Positions 1-8,321 are shown, counted from the stretch's first letter. The stretch is DNA of 64,000 nt from Ruminococcus bromii (GCF_002834225.1 NZ_NNSR01000039.1:1-64000), one strand, 5' to 3'. Notes: generated by a model from the letters alone, not told the origin. A program made the numbers and translations.

Positions 1-45
1 TGTCAAGTGCAACATGGTAACCACCTGTGCAAGGACATGGTATAC
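1..45. repeat. IS left end: two 23-bp-spaced repeats
   Basis: Two copies of an ACATGGTAWAC-like unit start at 12 and 35, 23 bp apart. They are inverted relative to the two copies at the right end of the IS and are probable transposase binding sites. Confidence 0.55.
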
Positions 46-49
46 AAAT

Positions 50-1195
50 TCACAGTCTTGAAATCTTGCGGTGAATACGCTTGCCAGATGACGAGTCATA
101 CTCAGCAATAACAAAATTGCGATAGCAAACAAGAAATGAATCATTGTTTGGATTAGGTCTGAATTGAACATAATCATTGATGAAAGTTTCACTAAGATAT
201 AATTGAAAATTCTGAAAACGGACATATCCCCACGAATTTACTTTTATGGCTTTAAAGCCGGGTTCATATTCAAACGGCTCCACCTTGTCAGCAAAAATCC
301 TTTCGCTGTGAGTATAGACATCGGCAGGACATTTGTTTCCAAGTGCTTCATGAGGTCGCAGGCAATTATACTTAGTTCGCCACTCTTGCAGAGCCTTGTC
401 AGCGTAATCCAAGTTCTTGAATAGATTATGATTTAAAAGTTCTCTTTTCATACTGCCATGAAACCGTTCAATTTTTCCTTGTGTTTGCGGATGTTTAATT
501 CTGCAATGTATGGGAAGAATGTCATTGTTCATAAGGAATTTTTCAAACATAGTAAATCCATGTTTAAAACCTGCAAACTGAGAACCATTGTCAGAAAGTA
601 CGCTTGATGGCATACCAAACTCATAAAAAGCTTGCTTAAAAGCGTTAATAACGACATTTTTAGTGTTAGGAAAGCATGCTATTTTGATTGAGTATCGTGA
701 GCTGTCATCGAGAATAGTCAATGGATAGCAATAACGATTATCGGCAGTTAAAAACTCTCCCTTGAAATCAGTTTGCCACATATCATTGCAATGTTCTTTC
801 TGAAAGCGTTTAAAAGGCTTTCTTTTGAGAGATTCCTCTTCAGATATGAGTTGGTGTTTATGAAGAATGTTAGTAATGGTTCTTGGACAAGGAATGTTTT
901 TATACCCTTGATTTTCAAGAAAAATTTTAATTTTATCATCACCCCAACCCGGGTTATCGAAACGAACAGAAACGATTAATTCTTCAATGTCGTCAGGCGT
1001 TTTGTTAGGAGAACATAATGGTCTGCGTGACATATCAGTTAAGGGCAGTCCCTGTTTAAATCTATCAACCCACTTGCGACCGGTTTTGCGTGTGATTTCA
1101 TATTCCCGACATAGAGCACTAAAATTATTTGTTTCTAATGCTTTTGTAACAAATTCTAATCTTTGTTTTTCCACAGTTTTACACTCCCACGGCAT
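50..1195 (-). CDS. IS481-family-like DDE transposase
   Basis: Transposase of 381 aa that would cut and join the ends of the surrounding IS. The N-terminal ~100 residues form a helix-turn-helix region (EYEITRKTGRKWVDRF). The rve/integrase catalytic core follows, with Asp in MWQTDFKGEF, Asp in LSDNGSQF and Glu in QGKIERFHG, the DDE triad with spacing typical of IS481. The frame is open to 1267, but the ATG at 1195 is preceded by AAGGAG at good spacing, so the shorter protein is preferred. It appears intact. IS3-type OrfB is less likely because a single frame carries both HTH and core. Confidence 0.85.
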   Translation of the reverse strand: MPWECKTVEKQRLEFVTKALETNNFSALCREYEITRKTGRKWVDRFKQGLPLTDMSRRPLCSPNKTPDDIEELIVSVRFDNPGWGDDKIKIFLENQGYKNIPCPRTITNILHKHQLISEEESLKRKPFKRFQKEHCNDMWQTDFKGEFLTADNRYCYPLTILDDSSRYSIKIACFPNTKNVVINAFKQAFYEFGMPSSVLSDNGSQFAGFKHGFTMFEKFLMNNDILPIHCRIKHPQTQGKIERFHGSMKRELLNHNLFKNLDYADKALQEWRTKYNCLRPHEALGNKCPADVYTHSERIFADKVEPFEYEPGFKAIKVNSWGYVRFQNFQLYLSETFINDYVQFRPNPNNDSFLVCYRNFVIAEYDSSSGKRIHRKISRL

Positions 1196-1248
1196 AAAAA
1201 CAGCTCCTTCATTTGCTATTTTCTTGCCATTTATTTTATCATAAAACT

Positions 1249-1296
1249 GTATACTATGTCTTTGCACTGTTGTATACTATGTTACTACACTGCACA
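1249..1296. repeat. IS right end: two 23-bp-spaced repeats
   Basis: GTATACTATGT occurs at 1249 and again at 1272, each followed by a TGCAC-containing stretch. This is the inverted counterpart of the left end. The outer copy marks the probable IS boundary near 1296. Confidence 0.55.
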
Positions 1297-1632
1297 TATC
1301 ATCCGCCCGCAGTTAAAGACAGATTTACTTAAGAGATTCTCTGATTCGGCATAATCTGTGTTGTATTTTATGCCTTTTAATAATTCTTGGTTTAAATCTT
1401 TAGTAGCTTCTGCAAATTTTGACTGCTTGAGTATATCTGCTTCATTGGCAGTTACTTTATTTCTTAAAACCTTGTCATCTAAGCTTTCGGCGTAGGTTTT
1501 ATATTCTTTATATTTGTCAGTAGCTTTGGTAATATCTTGCGTTGCTCTAGCTTTGGCAGCCGTAGTAAACCATCCGATATGTTTACCATTATCCTTGTCT
1601 AAGTATGTTTGGAGTATCTTTCTCTTAGACAC
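1285..1632 (-). pseudogene. Truncated hypothetical ORF interrupted by the IS
   Basis: Open frame of 115 codons, hydrophilic and Lys/Glu/Asp rich, predicted mostly helical. Its last codons (around CGRMICAV) and its stop lie inside the IS right end, so the native C terminus was probably lost on insertion. It begins at a GTG with no visible ribosome binding site, and a stop codon lies two codons upstream (1639-1641), so the N terminus may be missing too. No family recognised. It may be a fragment of a larger mobile or phage gene; expression is doubtful. Confidence 0.35.
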
Positions 1633-1657
1633 AATATATTAATAAGAAGGTGTTTTA

Positions 1658-2122
1658 ATGCTTGAAGTAGCAATATGTCCAAAATGTGGAGAAGTTAATT
1701 ACCCTGCATTGGAATCATATAAGAAATGTTATTGTTGTTGGGTTGGTTTTCTTAAAAGACCTCGTAAATTGCTTTTTGAAGTCACAGAACAATTACAGCG
1801 AGAGCACTTTGAACGAAATGTTTTGGGGAGCCAAGAGGCTGAATATCTTTTTTGGTATGAAAAATTCCTTAAAGACTGTCCTGAATATGATAATAGTCTA
1901 TATGAAGAGCACCTAAATAACAACAGACGCTGGGATTTAGTGACAAAACAACGACTTAATGAATTATCTTCCAAGCCAACTGTTAAATGTCCATATTGCG
2001 GTTCTCTGCGTACTACTAAAATTTCAACAAGTAGTAAAGTAGCTTCATCTCTCACACTCGGCTTAGCAAGCAACAAGATAGGTAAGAACTATCAATGTAA
2101 TGATTGCAAAGCCACCTTCTAA
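1658..2122 (+). CDS. Double zinc-ribbon protein of unknown function
   Basis: 154 aa. The N terminus has CPKCG followed by a CYCC knuckle (residues about 8-27). The C terminus has CPYCG (about 111) paired with CNDC (about 147), so two zinc ribbons flank a charged helical middle (about 40-100). The start ATG has AGAAGG seven bases upstream and a hairpin terminator follows the stop. The ribbons suggest nucleic acid or protein binding, but the function is unknown. It sits beside an IS and a gene fragment in a likely accessory stretch. The AT-rich composition differs from the housekeeping genes that follow. Confidence 0.7.
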   Translation: MLEVAICPKCGEVNYPALESYKKCYCCWVGFLKRPRKLLFEVTEQLQREHFERNVLGSQEAEYLFWYEKFLKDCPEYDNSLYEEHLNNNRRWDLVTKQRLNELSSKPTVKCPYCGSLRTTKISTSSKVASSLTLGLASNKIGKNYQCNDCKATF

Positions 2123-2132
2123 TTAATAATTT

Positions 2133-2162
2133 GAGCAGTGTTTTATGATACTGCTCTTTTTG
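2133..2162 (+). terminator. Intrinsic terminator after zinc-ribbon gene
   Basis: GAGCAGT pairs with ACTGCTC around a short loop and is followed by TTTTTGTTTG, just after the stop of the zinc-ribbon gene. Confidence 0.75.
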
Positions 2163-2401
2163 TTTGTTTATAAAACTTTTCTTTTATATGATAGTCACTG
2201 TTGTCTCAGTGTCGATTTGGACTATACAATTTAAGGTCATTTCATATCGTTGAAACTACCTCAAGAGGCTTATAGTCTCTGAACCTCCGCTTATGCGGCT
2301 GGATGCTGATTATGGCTTATTACGGCGGTTAGCTTTTGACATACGCCGAACAATAACTTGTTTCTGACTTTCGTCTCCGTATGGCGTTCGCCGCTACGAA
2401 A

Positions 2402-2432
2402 AAATCCCTGTCCATTGTGGACAGGGATTTTC
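2402..2432. terminator. Strong bidirectional terminator-like hairpin
   Basis: TCCCTGTCC (2406-2414) pairs perfectly with GGACAGGGA (2420-2428) around ATTGT, flanked by AAAA on the left and TTTT on the right, so it could end transcription on either strand. On minus it would terminate readthrough from aspartokinase. Confidence 0.75.
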
Positions 2433-2450
2433 ATTTGCATTATAAAAAAG

Positions 2451-2479
2451 TTTTAGGGCTGCGAACCTCGGCTCTTCTA
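2451..2479. repeat. 29-bp direct repeat, copy 1
   Basis: Identical 29 bases (core GGGCTGCGAACCTCGG) recur at 2585-2613, directly beside the aspartokinase stop codon. Confidence 0.8.
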
Positions 2480-2584
2480 ATGTCAAGCCTCGTTGTTCTC
2501 CGCTATTCCTAAAATAACTTCCACTCGTCTAATCCGTTTCAATTACTTGTGTAATTTTCACGGCTTAGTCCTCGCCGGTCGTTA

Positions 2585-2613
2585 TTTTAGGGCTGCGAAC
2601 CTCGGCTCTTCTA
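2585..2613. repeat. 29-bp direct repeat, copy 2
   Basis: Second identical copy of the 2451-2479 sequence. Its last base is adjacent to the stop codon (2614-2616) of the minus-strand aspartokinase gene, so it lies at the start of that gene's 3' UTR. Confidence 0.8.
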
Positions 2614-3819
2614 TTAGTCAAAGAATTTGCTGTGGATAGCGCTTACAGCCTTGTCAGCGTCTGCTGAATCAATAAGAACCGAAACCTTGATTTCGCTTGT
2701 GCTGATCATCTGGATGTTGACCTGAGCGTCATAAAGAGCCTCAAACATCTTTGTAGCAACGCCTGCGTGGCTTTCCATACCTGCGCCGACGATTGAAATC
2801 TTTGCTACCTTATCGTCATAGAGAATTTCCTCTGCACCGAGGTTCTCTGTGTATTCCTTCATAAGAGCAACAGCCTCTTCGCCTCTGTTCTTGGCAACTG
2901 TAAAGCTGATGTCCTTCTTGCCGTCATGACCGATTGACTGAAGAATAATGTCAACATTGATATCTTTAGCAGAAAGCTTTGAGAACATCTTAAAAGCAAG
3001 ACCGGGGATATTCGGAACACCCATAACAGAAATTCTTGCAACATCTGTATCTTTAGCAACACCGCTGATTAACATTTTTTCCATTTTAGTTTTCTCCTTT
3101 ACAATTGTACCCGAAGCCTTTGTCATACTTGAAAGCACTTCAAGCTCGATATTATATTTTTTAGCCATTTCAACCGAACGGTTGTTAAGAACCTGAGCAC
3201 CGAGTGTAGCAAGCTCAAGCATTTCGTCATAAGAGATTTCCTGAAGCTTCTTAGCGTTCTTAACCTTTCTCGGGTCAGCTGTGTAAACACCCTCAACATC
3301 GGTGAAAATCTGACAGAGATCAGCGTGCATTGAAGCCGCAATAGCTACGGCACTTGTGTCTGAACCACCTCTGCCGAGTGTTGTAATATCGCCGTATTTT
3401 GAAATGCCCTGGAAGCCTGCAACGATTACAATGTTCTTCTTGTCAAGCTCTTTCTTAATTCTGTCAGGCTCAACTTTTCTGATTCTTGCGCTTGTGTGAG
3501 CAGAAGTGGTATTGAAACCTGCCTGCCAGCCAAGAAGAGAAACAGCGTGGTAACCGAGCTTTTCGATTGCCATTGCAAGAAGTGAAATAGAAATCTGCTC
3601 GCCTGCGGCAAGAAGCATATCCTTTTCTCTTTTTGAAGCCTTTGGATTGATTTCGTTTGCCTTTTCAATGAGATCATCTGTTGTGTCGCCCTGAGCGGAG
3701 ACAACAACTACAACATCATTGCCCTTTGCGTAAGTGTCTGTTACGATTGATGCAACATTCATTACTCTTTCGGCATTGGCAACAGAACTGCCGCCAAATT
3801 TCTGAACTATCAAACTCAT
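2614..3819 (-). CDS. lysC: Aspartate kinase
   Basis: 401 aa, cytosolic. It phosphorylates L-aspartate, the first step of the lysine/threonine/methionine pathway. The N terminus VQKFGGSSV is the aspartokinase signature. The kinase domain (1-240) contains GRGGSDTSAVA. Two ACT domains follow (about 265-400), which usually bind feedback inhibitors (lysine and/or threonine). Length matches the monofunctional Bacillus/Corynebacterium-type enzyme. The ATG has GAGGGAG upstream. It lies 24 bp after homoserine dehydrogenase, probably co-transcribed. No T-box or lysine riboswitch precedes it. Which amino acid inhibits it cannot be read from the sequence. Confidence 0.95.
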   Translation of the reverse strand: MSLIVQKFGGSSVANAERVMNVASIVTDTYAKGNDVVVVVSAQGDTTDDLIEKANEINPKASKREKDMLLAAGEQISISLLAMAIEKLGYHAVSLLGWQAGFNTTSAHTSARIRKVEPDRIKKELDKKNIVIVAGFQGISKYGDITTLGRGGSDTSAVAIAASMHADLCQIFTDVEGVYTADPRKVKNAKKLQEISYDEMLELATLGAQVLNNRSVEMAKKYNIELEVLSSMTKASGTIVKEKTKMEKMLISGVAKDTDVARISVMGVPNIPGLAFKMFSKLSAKDINVDIILQSIGHDGKKDISFTVAKNRGEEAVALMKEYTENLGAEEILYDDKVAKISIVGAGMESHAGVATKMFEALYDAQVNIQMISTSEIKVSVLIDSADADKAVSAIHSKFFD

Positions 3820-3843
3820 GTACTTAATACTCCCTCTGTAAAA

Positions 3844-5079
3844 TTATAAATCAGCCACACGGATACTTGAAAGTACCGAAACACCGTCAGCCTCAAGCTG
3901 AGCAATCTTCTCGGCAAATTCGCTGTACGGCATAGCCTTGACAACAAATGCTTTTTCGTCGGCAGGTGCGTCAGTCTTATTGATTACTGTTACCTCACCG
4001 AATATTTTTTCTGCCTTTTCTGCAACATTACTGCCGTTTGCACGAACATACATGGCACGGCTTGACTCCTCCCAAGGAAGAATGTTTTTGCCGTTGCCGT
4101 CTGCCCAGTAAAGGAACTTTCTTGTCTTGAGGTGCTTACAGCAGTCGATTACATCGGCTACAACTGCGCTTGCTGTAGGAAGCTTGCCCGCACCCTTGCC
4201 GTAGAATACTACATCGCCTGTGCAGTCGCCTCTTACCATAATGCCGTTGAACTCATAGTCAATGTTAGCAAGCTGGCTCTTGTTCGGAACGAGCATAGGA
4301 GCAACGATAATGTCAATCTTGCCGTCCGCAAGACGCTTAACACTGCCGATAAGCTTAATCACGCAATGGAAAGCCTCGGCATATCTTACATCTTCAAGTG
4401 TGATTTTTGTAATGCCCTCTGTATGTACAGAGTCGGGATAAACATGCTTTCCGTATGCAAGAGATGCAAGAATACAAATCTTACGGCAAGCATCGTGACC
4501 TTCAATATCAGCGGCAGGATTTCTCTCGGCAAAGCCAAGCTCCTGAGCAAGCTTGAGCGCATCGTCAAACTGCATACCGTCTTCAATCATCTTTGTAAGG
4601 ATAAAGTTTGTTGTACCGTTAAGAATACCGGCAATCTCGTCAACATTGTTTGCAACAAGACACTGGCTCATCGGGCGGATAATCGGAATACCGCCGCCTA
4701 CCGATGCTTCAAAGAGGAAGTTTGTGTTTGTTTCTTTTGCGATTTCAAGAAGCTCTGCACCGTGAGCTGCAACAAGCTCCTTGTTTGAAGTAACAACACT
4801 CTTGCCTGCTTTAAGACATCTCTTTACAAAGTCATAAGCAGGGTTAAGACCGCCCATAACCTCAACAACAACTCTTATTTCGAGGTCGTTGATGATATCT
4901 TCAAAGTTTTTTGTGAATCTGTCTGCAAGCGGGCTGTCGGGAAATTCGCGAAGGTCAAGAATCTTCTTGACATAAACCTCTTCACCGATGCTTGCATAAA
5001 GCTTCTGTTTGTGTGTTGTAAAGATTTCGGCAACGCCCGAACCTACAACACCGTGACCCATAATTGCTATTGAAACCAT
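3844..5079 (-). CDS. hom: Homoserine dehydrogenase
   Basis: 411 aa. It reduces aspartate semialdehyde to homoserine with NAD(P)H, the branch point to threonine and methionine. An N-terminal Rossmann fold carries GHGVVGSGVAE (residues 8-18). The catalytic domain has the GGGIPIIRP and GILNGTTN motifs (about 128-155) and the Asp/Glu stretch around EGHDA. A C-terminal ACT-like region (about 335-411) suggests allosteric control by threonine. AAAGGAAAGG lies upstream of the ATG. The gene sits between the PBP gene (44 bp upstream) and lysC (24 bp downstream), giving a compact aspartate-family pair. Confidence 0.95.
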   Translation of the reverse strand: MVSIAIMGHGVVGSGVAEIFTTHKQKLYASIGEEVYVKKILDLREFPDSPLADRFTKNFEDIINDLEIRVVVEVMGGLNPAYDFVKRCLKAGKSVVTSNKELVAAHGAELLEIAKETNTNFLFEASVGGGIPIIRPMSQCLVANNVDEIAGILNGTTNFILTKMIEDGMQFDDALKLAQELGFAERNPAADIEGHDACRKICILASLAYGKHVYPDSVHTEGITKITLEDVRYAEAFHCVIKLIGSVKRLADGKIDIIVAPMLVPNKSQLANIDYEFNGIMVRGDCTGDVVFYGKGAGKLPTASAVVADVIDCCKHLKTRKFLYWADGNGKNILPWEESSRAMYVRANGSNVAEKAEKIFGEVTVINKTDAPADEKAFVVKAMPYSEFAEKIAQLEADGVSVLSSIRVADL

Positions 5080-5123
5080 ATCTAAAAACCTTTCCTTTCG
5101 AGTTTTTGGTTTAACCTGTTATT

Positions 5124-7604
5124 TTATTCTGCCGCAGAAGGGGCGTCGCCTCCTCCTGACGATTCACCGCCTCCTGACGGCTCTCCTCCGCCTGAGGATT
5201 CCCCTCCGCCTGAAGGTTCTCCGCCTGAATTATCTCCTCCGCCTGAATTGTCACCGCCTGAATTATCTCCTCCGCCGGAGGTGTCGCCGCCTGAATTATC
5301 TCCTCCGCCTGAGGTGTCGCCGCCTGAATTATCTCCTCCGCTGTTGCTTGTGTCGCCGCCGTAATAGCTACCGCTGTTGTCACCGCCGTAATTGGGATCG
5401 TAGTAGCTTGACGAGTTGGAAACATCCGAACCGTATTCATAGTTGCCACTGTAATACGAACCGCCGGTACTCGGCATATTATCCTCGGTGTAGTAACCCA
5501 CATACCGCCCCGAGATGTTATCTGTTGAAACAATAAGTCCCGTTGTTGGGTTATATGTTGCCTCAATCAGGTTATCGGATATTTTATATTCCTTGTTTTC
5601 CTTGCCTTCAAGGTAATTGCCCATAACATTTGCAAAGAATTTTGCCGCGGTTGTTCTTCCGCTGTAAGAAATGGTTGAAGGATGATCAAAGCCGCACCAG
5701 GTTGCCATTACGGCATAAGGCGAGCCTCCGCAGAACCATGAGTCCTTATCATCATCGGTTGTACCTGTTTTGCCGATAATATCCCAGCCCGAAATTTGAG
5801 CGTAATGTGCATTTGTGTGGGCGCTGTTTGTAACATTGTAGTGAAGCAGTCTGTTCATAATGCCTGCTGTTTCTGCCGAATAAGCCTGCTTCGGAACTGC
5901 GTCACGGTTATCAATGAGAATATTGTCCTCTGAGTCGGTTACATAGTAGTATGTGTACGGTTCGTAGTAAAGACCGCCGTTGCCGAGATATGTGTAAGCA
6001 GCCGCCATTTCTCTTACTGTAACACCGCCGTTCATACCGCCGATTGAAAGAGCACCCGTATTCTGTGCATCCTGTTCCGTAAGATTCTTGAATCCCATTT
6101 TTGTAACAACCTGCTGATATGCAACACTCGGACCGCCGATAAGCTCCATTGTCTGAGCGGCTGTTGCGTTAGATGACCACTCAATCGCATCCGGAAGGCT
6201 CATATTGCCGTTGTAGTAGCCGTATGCGTTGTTAGGACCCGAAACAAGCTGACCGCTTTCGTTTGTACGGTAGTTGTCAAGCGGTTCATCAAGCACCATT
6301 GATGAGAAGTAAAGCTTCTTTGATTCGATTGCGTAAGGATAAACGACAACCGGTTTGATTGAAGAACCCGGCTGAAGCACGGAGTTGTAGGATCTGTCCC
6401 AGCCGAGAGCTCCCTCTTTCTTTGTTGAAGAACCGACTGTTGCAATTACTCTGCCGTCATATCCCATAATTGTTGACGCAATCTGAAGGTCGGGATCATT
6501 TGATTTATCAATATTAAGTGCCGCATTTTCAAGGTAGGTCTGAGCCTTTTCATCCATTGCACAGTAGATTTTAAGTCCCTCTGTGTAAAGCTTTGAAGAT
6601 GCCGCAGATTCGCTTATGTTGTAATATTCTGCAATGTCCTTTTGAAGATCACGAAAGACCTGATCAATATACCAGTTCTGAACATCTGCTTCGTCATCTT
6701 CGTCATCGTCATCGGACGCCTGCCAGCCGACAAATTTCATTGTGGCACTTTCCTTCATTGCCGCGTCATATTCGTCTTTGGTGATTTTTTTCTGATCGTA
6801 CATTTCGTTGATTACAATCTCGCGGCGTTCCTTGTTGTTTTCGGGGAAAACAAGAGGATTCCATCTTGACGGATTCTGTGTAATTCCCGCTATTGCCGCA
6901 CATTCGGCTATGGAGCATTCCTTGATGCTCTTGCCAAAATAGAGCTGAGCCGCAGACTCAACGCCCTGACAGTTATTGCCGAAGTTTACAACATTTAAGT
7001 AGGCTTCAAGAATCTGATCCTTGGTATATTCCTGCTCAAGCTTGAGTGCCTTTGTAATTTCACGAAGCTTTCTTGTGATTGAAACCTCGTTATCATCTGT
7101 AATATTTTTGATGAGCTGTTGTGTGATTGTTGAACCGCCATACGAATCGGAGCCTGTAGCAAGGTTTGCAACAGCGGAAAGGGTTCTGCCCCAGTCAACA
7201 CCGTTGTGGTCAAAGAAACGCTTGTCCTCAATTGCTACCACAGCGTCCTTCATTGCCTGAGGAATATCCTGATTGTCAACCCAAATTCTGTTTTCGGTGT
7301 CATACAGCTTTTGATACTCCGTAAATTCCTTTGAGTTGTCCTTTTGAATATAGATTCGGCTCGTCTGGTTCATAGACTTTGCCTTGAGGTCAATACCGGT
7401 CGGTTCGGATGCAAGGGTAAAAATGTAGACAGCAAGTGAAATGCCTGTAATAAGCAGGGCTACCAGACAGACCGAACAAACGGTAATCAGGAACTTGCCG
7501 AAACCCCTGAAAAATCTTTTTGCACCTCCGTCAGCCTTTTTGGACAATTCATTTTGCTGAAGGTCCTTATACTGACTGATGTCGGTTTCACGCTTGTTTC
7601 GCAT
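5124..7604 (-). CDS. Class A penicillin-binding protein (PBP1A-type)
   Basis: 826 aa bifunctional peptidoglycan synthase. A short basic cytoplasmic N terminus precedes one membrane segment (about 30-52). The GT51 glycosyltransferase domain (about 90-270) contains EDKRFFDHNGVDWGR and the GGSTITQQL motif. The transpeptidase domain carries PGSSIKP (Ser-x-x-Lys, about 415), SSN (about 477) and KTGTT (about 612). After residue ~700 comes a disordered Ser/Tyr/Asn stretch, then a Gly/Ser/Asp/Glu repeat tail (GGGDNSGGDTS-like) to the end. The ATG has AAAGGAG upstream. It is followed after 44 bp by hom-lysC on the same strand with no obvious terminator between. It resembles ponA/pbp1A; the exact subtype is uncertain. 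Confidence 0.93.
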   Translation of the reverse strand: MRNKRETDISQYKDLQQNELSKKADGGAKRFFRGFGKFLITVCSVCLVALLITGISLAVYIFTLASEPTGIDLKAKSMNQTSRIYIQKDNSKEFTEYQKLYDTENRIWVDNQDIPQAMKDAVVAIEDKRFFDHNGVDWGRTLSAVANLATGSDSYGGSTITQQLIKNITDDNEVSITRKLREITKALKLEQEYTKDQILEAYLNVVNFGNNCQGVESAAQLYFGKSIKECSIAECAAIAGITQNPSRWNPLVFPENNKERREIVINEMYDQKKITKDEYDAAMKESATMKFVGWQASDDDDEDDEADVQNWYIDQVFRDLQKDIAEYYNISESAASSKLYTEGLKIYCAMDEKAQTYLENAALNIDKSNDPDLQIASTIMGYDGRVIATVGSSTKKEGALGWDRSYNSVLQPGSSIKPVVVYPYAIESKKLYFSSMVLDEPLDNYRTNESGQLVSGPNNAYGYYNGNMSLPDAIEWSSNATAAQTMELIGGPSVAYQQVVTKMGFKNLTEQDAQNTGALSIGGMNGGVTVREMAAAYTYLGNGGLYYEPYTYYYVTDSEDNILIDNRDAVPKQAYSAETAGIMNRLLHYNVTNSAHTNAHYAQISGWDIIGKTGTTDDDKDSWFCGGSPYAVMATWCGFDHPSTISYSGRTTAAKFFANVMGNYLEGKENKEYKISDNLIEATYNPTTGLIVSTDNISGRYVGYYTEDNMPSTGGSYYSGNYEYGSDVSNSSSYYDPNYGGDNSGSYYGGDTSNSGGDNSGGDTSGGGDNSGGDTSGGGDNSGGDNSGGGDNSGGEPSGGGESSGGGEPSGGGESSGGGDAPSAAE
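5148..5400. repeat. Imperfect tandem repeats encoding the PBP Gly-Ser tail
   Basis: Repeated units such as CCGCCTGAATTATCTCCT and their variants run for about 250 bp and encode GGDNSGGDTSGGG-type repeats. Such tracts are prone to length change by slippage, so tail length may vary between strains. Confidence 0.7.
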
Positions 7605-7931
7605 ATTATCTCCTTTATCAATTCACAGTTTCGGTCAATTAAACCGTAATTTTGCAATTTGTTTGAGTTATTTGCACGAACACGGTGCACTGATTGTAAT
7701 AATTGCAATATAAGTTATATAATAACAAATATGTCCAAAATTACAAGCAGAAATACTCATTTGCTTATTATATCACTTGCAAAGGAAAAAATAAATATAT
7801 TAAACCAAATTTTTGTTAAAAAAAATAAGGATTTACGGTGTTCTTTTGGTGTGAAATTTATAAAAACGGTGAATATAACATACAGTTTGGGCAAAAATAG
7901 AAGTAAAAACTGACGGAAAGAGTGCTGAACA
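7605..7931. other. Divergent intergenic region, PBP / BofC-like gene
   Basis: About 330 bp, AT-rich, between two divergent genes. It must hold the promoters of both. An A-rich stretch (7785-7830) is conspicuous. No coding frame with a ribosome binding site is convincing. Upstream of the plus gene, GGTGAATATA (7869-7878) differs by one position from a sigmaF-type -10 element, but no matching -35 was found, so this is only a hint. Confidence 0.4.
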
Positions 7932-8261
7932 ATGAAAAAAATAGTTGGACTGACAGGTGTGATTTTAATTGCGTGCATGATGATAAGCTCGCTTTTTGCC
8001 CCTGCAAATTCTGTTGAAAACACCTCCGCAACAAGTGATTATTCGGCTTCGCAGAATAACGGTATGGGGGAAAGTGACTACATCATAAAAGCCGAAAAAG
8101 GGTATATTGTTGTGTACAAAAAAGGTGAAGACAAGCCTTATCTGACAACCGACTGCAGAGTGTCAAATCTGCCTAAGGGCGACGCACTTTACCTTGAAAA
8201 AGGAATTGAAATAAAGGGAAAGGAAAGCCTTATGAAGACCCTTGAGGATTATTGCAGTTAA
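7932..8261 (+). CDS. Secreted/anchored protein with BofC C-terminal-like domain
   Basis: 109 aa. A hydrophobic signal or anchor segment (residues 5-26) precedes a Ser/Asn-rich linker. Residues about 48-109 read YIIKAEKGYIVVYKKGED, then a segment with SNLPKGDALYLEKGIEIKG, ending LEDYCS. This pattern (bulky start, G-x-[IV]-[AV]-V-[FY], LP..D...L..GI, LEDY.S terminus) is what I associate with the BofC C-terminal domain and related sporulation-associated small proteins. BofC restrains the SpoIVB signalling protease in the forespore intermembrane space; whether this protein does so is inference. The ribosome binding site is weak (GGAAAGAG about 12 bases upstream). Divergent from the PBP gene. Confidence 0.6.
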   Translation: MKKIVGLTGVILIACMMISSLFAPANSVENTSATSDYSASQNNGMGESDYIIKAEKGYIVVYKKGEDKPYLTTDCRVSNLPKGDALYLEKGIEIKGKESLMKTLEDYCS

Positions 8262-8292
8262 AGGCGCAATGGTAAATAATTGTTCATATATA

Positions 8293-8321
8293 TTGACTTT
8301 TCTGTGCTTTTGGGGTAAAAT
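8293..8321 (+). promoter_or_regulatory. Probable sigma-A promoter of the fab/acc cluster
   Basis: TTGACT (8293-8298), 17-bp spacer, TAAAAT (8316-8321). It leaves a ~120-nt leader before fabK. No clear FapR or FabT operator was recognised. Confidence 0.7.

Larger units (their letters stand above)
1..1296 (-). mobile_element. IS481-like insertion sequence
   Basis: A single DDE transposase gene is flanked by related inverted terminal sequences. At 26-45 and, inverted, at 1249-1268 there is a 20-base match with three mismatches (GTATACYATGTCYTTGCAC core). Each end carries a second degenerate copy of the unit about 23 bp further out (around 10-23 and 1272-1296). The outer left tip may lie at or just before base 1, so the element may be slightly truncated by the window. 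The right end runs into a host ORF that looks interrupted. Family assignment rests on the transposase; no target duplication could be checked. Confidence 0.75.
2163..2613. other. Intergenic region with repeat unit, no gene seen
   Basis: About 450 bp without a convincing coding frame. It holds a strong hairpin (2402-2432) and a 29-bp direct repeat (2451-2479 and 2585-2613) that brackets about 105 bp. The rest (2163-2400) contains short GC-rich inverted segments (for example CCGC..GCGG near 2287) but nothing recognised. Confidence 0.5.

Noticed and set aside
1-2122. Prophage fragment
   Set aside because: Only an IS, one gene fragment and one zinc-ribbon protein; no phage structural, lysis or integrase genes.
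2585-2613. tRNA-like T-arm on minus (GAGGTTCGCAGCC)
   Set aside because: No matching acceptor, D or anticodon arms; it is part of a 29-bp direct repeat.
4132-4788. 218-codon plus-strand open frame inside hom
   Set aside because: Antisense shadow of a well-supported gene; composition is Cys/Asn-rich and unlike a real protein, with no ribosome binding site.
5111-5566. 151-codon second minus-strand frame in the PBP tail
   Set aside because: Product of the same DNA repeats read in another frame (AEEIIQA-type repeats); no ribosome binding site.
7605-7931. T-box or lysine riboswitch for the lysC-hom group
   Set aside because: No T-box sequence (TGGNACCGCG-like) or L-box elements are visible upstream of the PBP gene or of hom.
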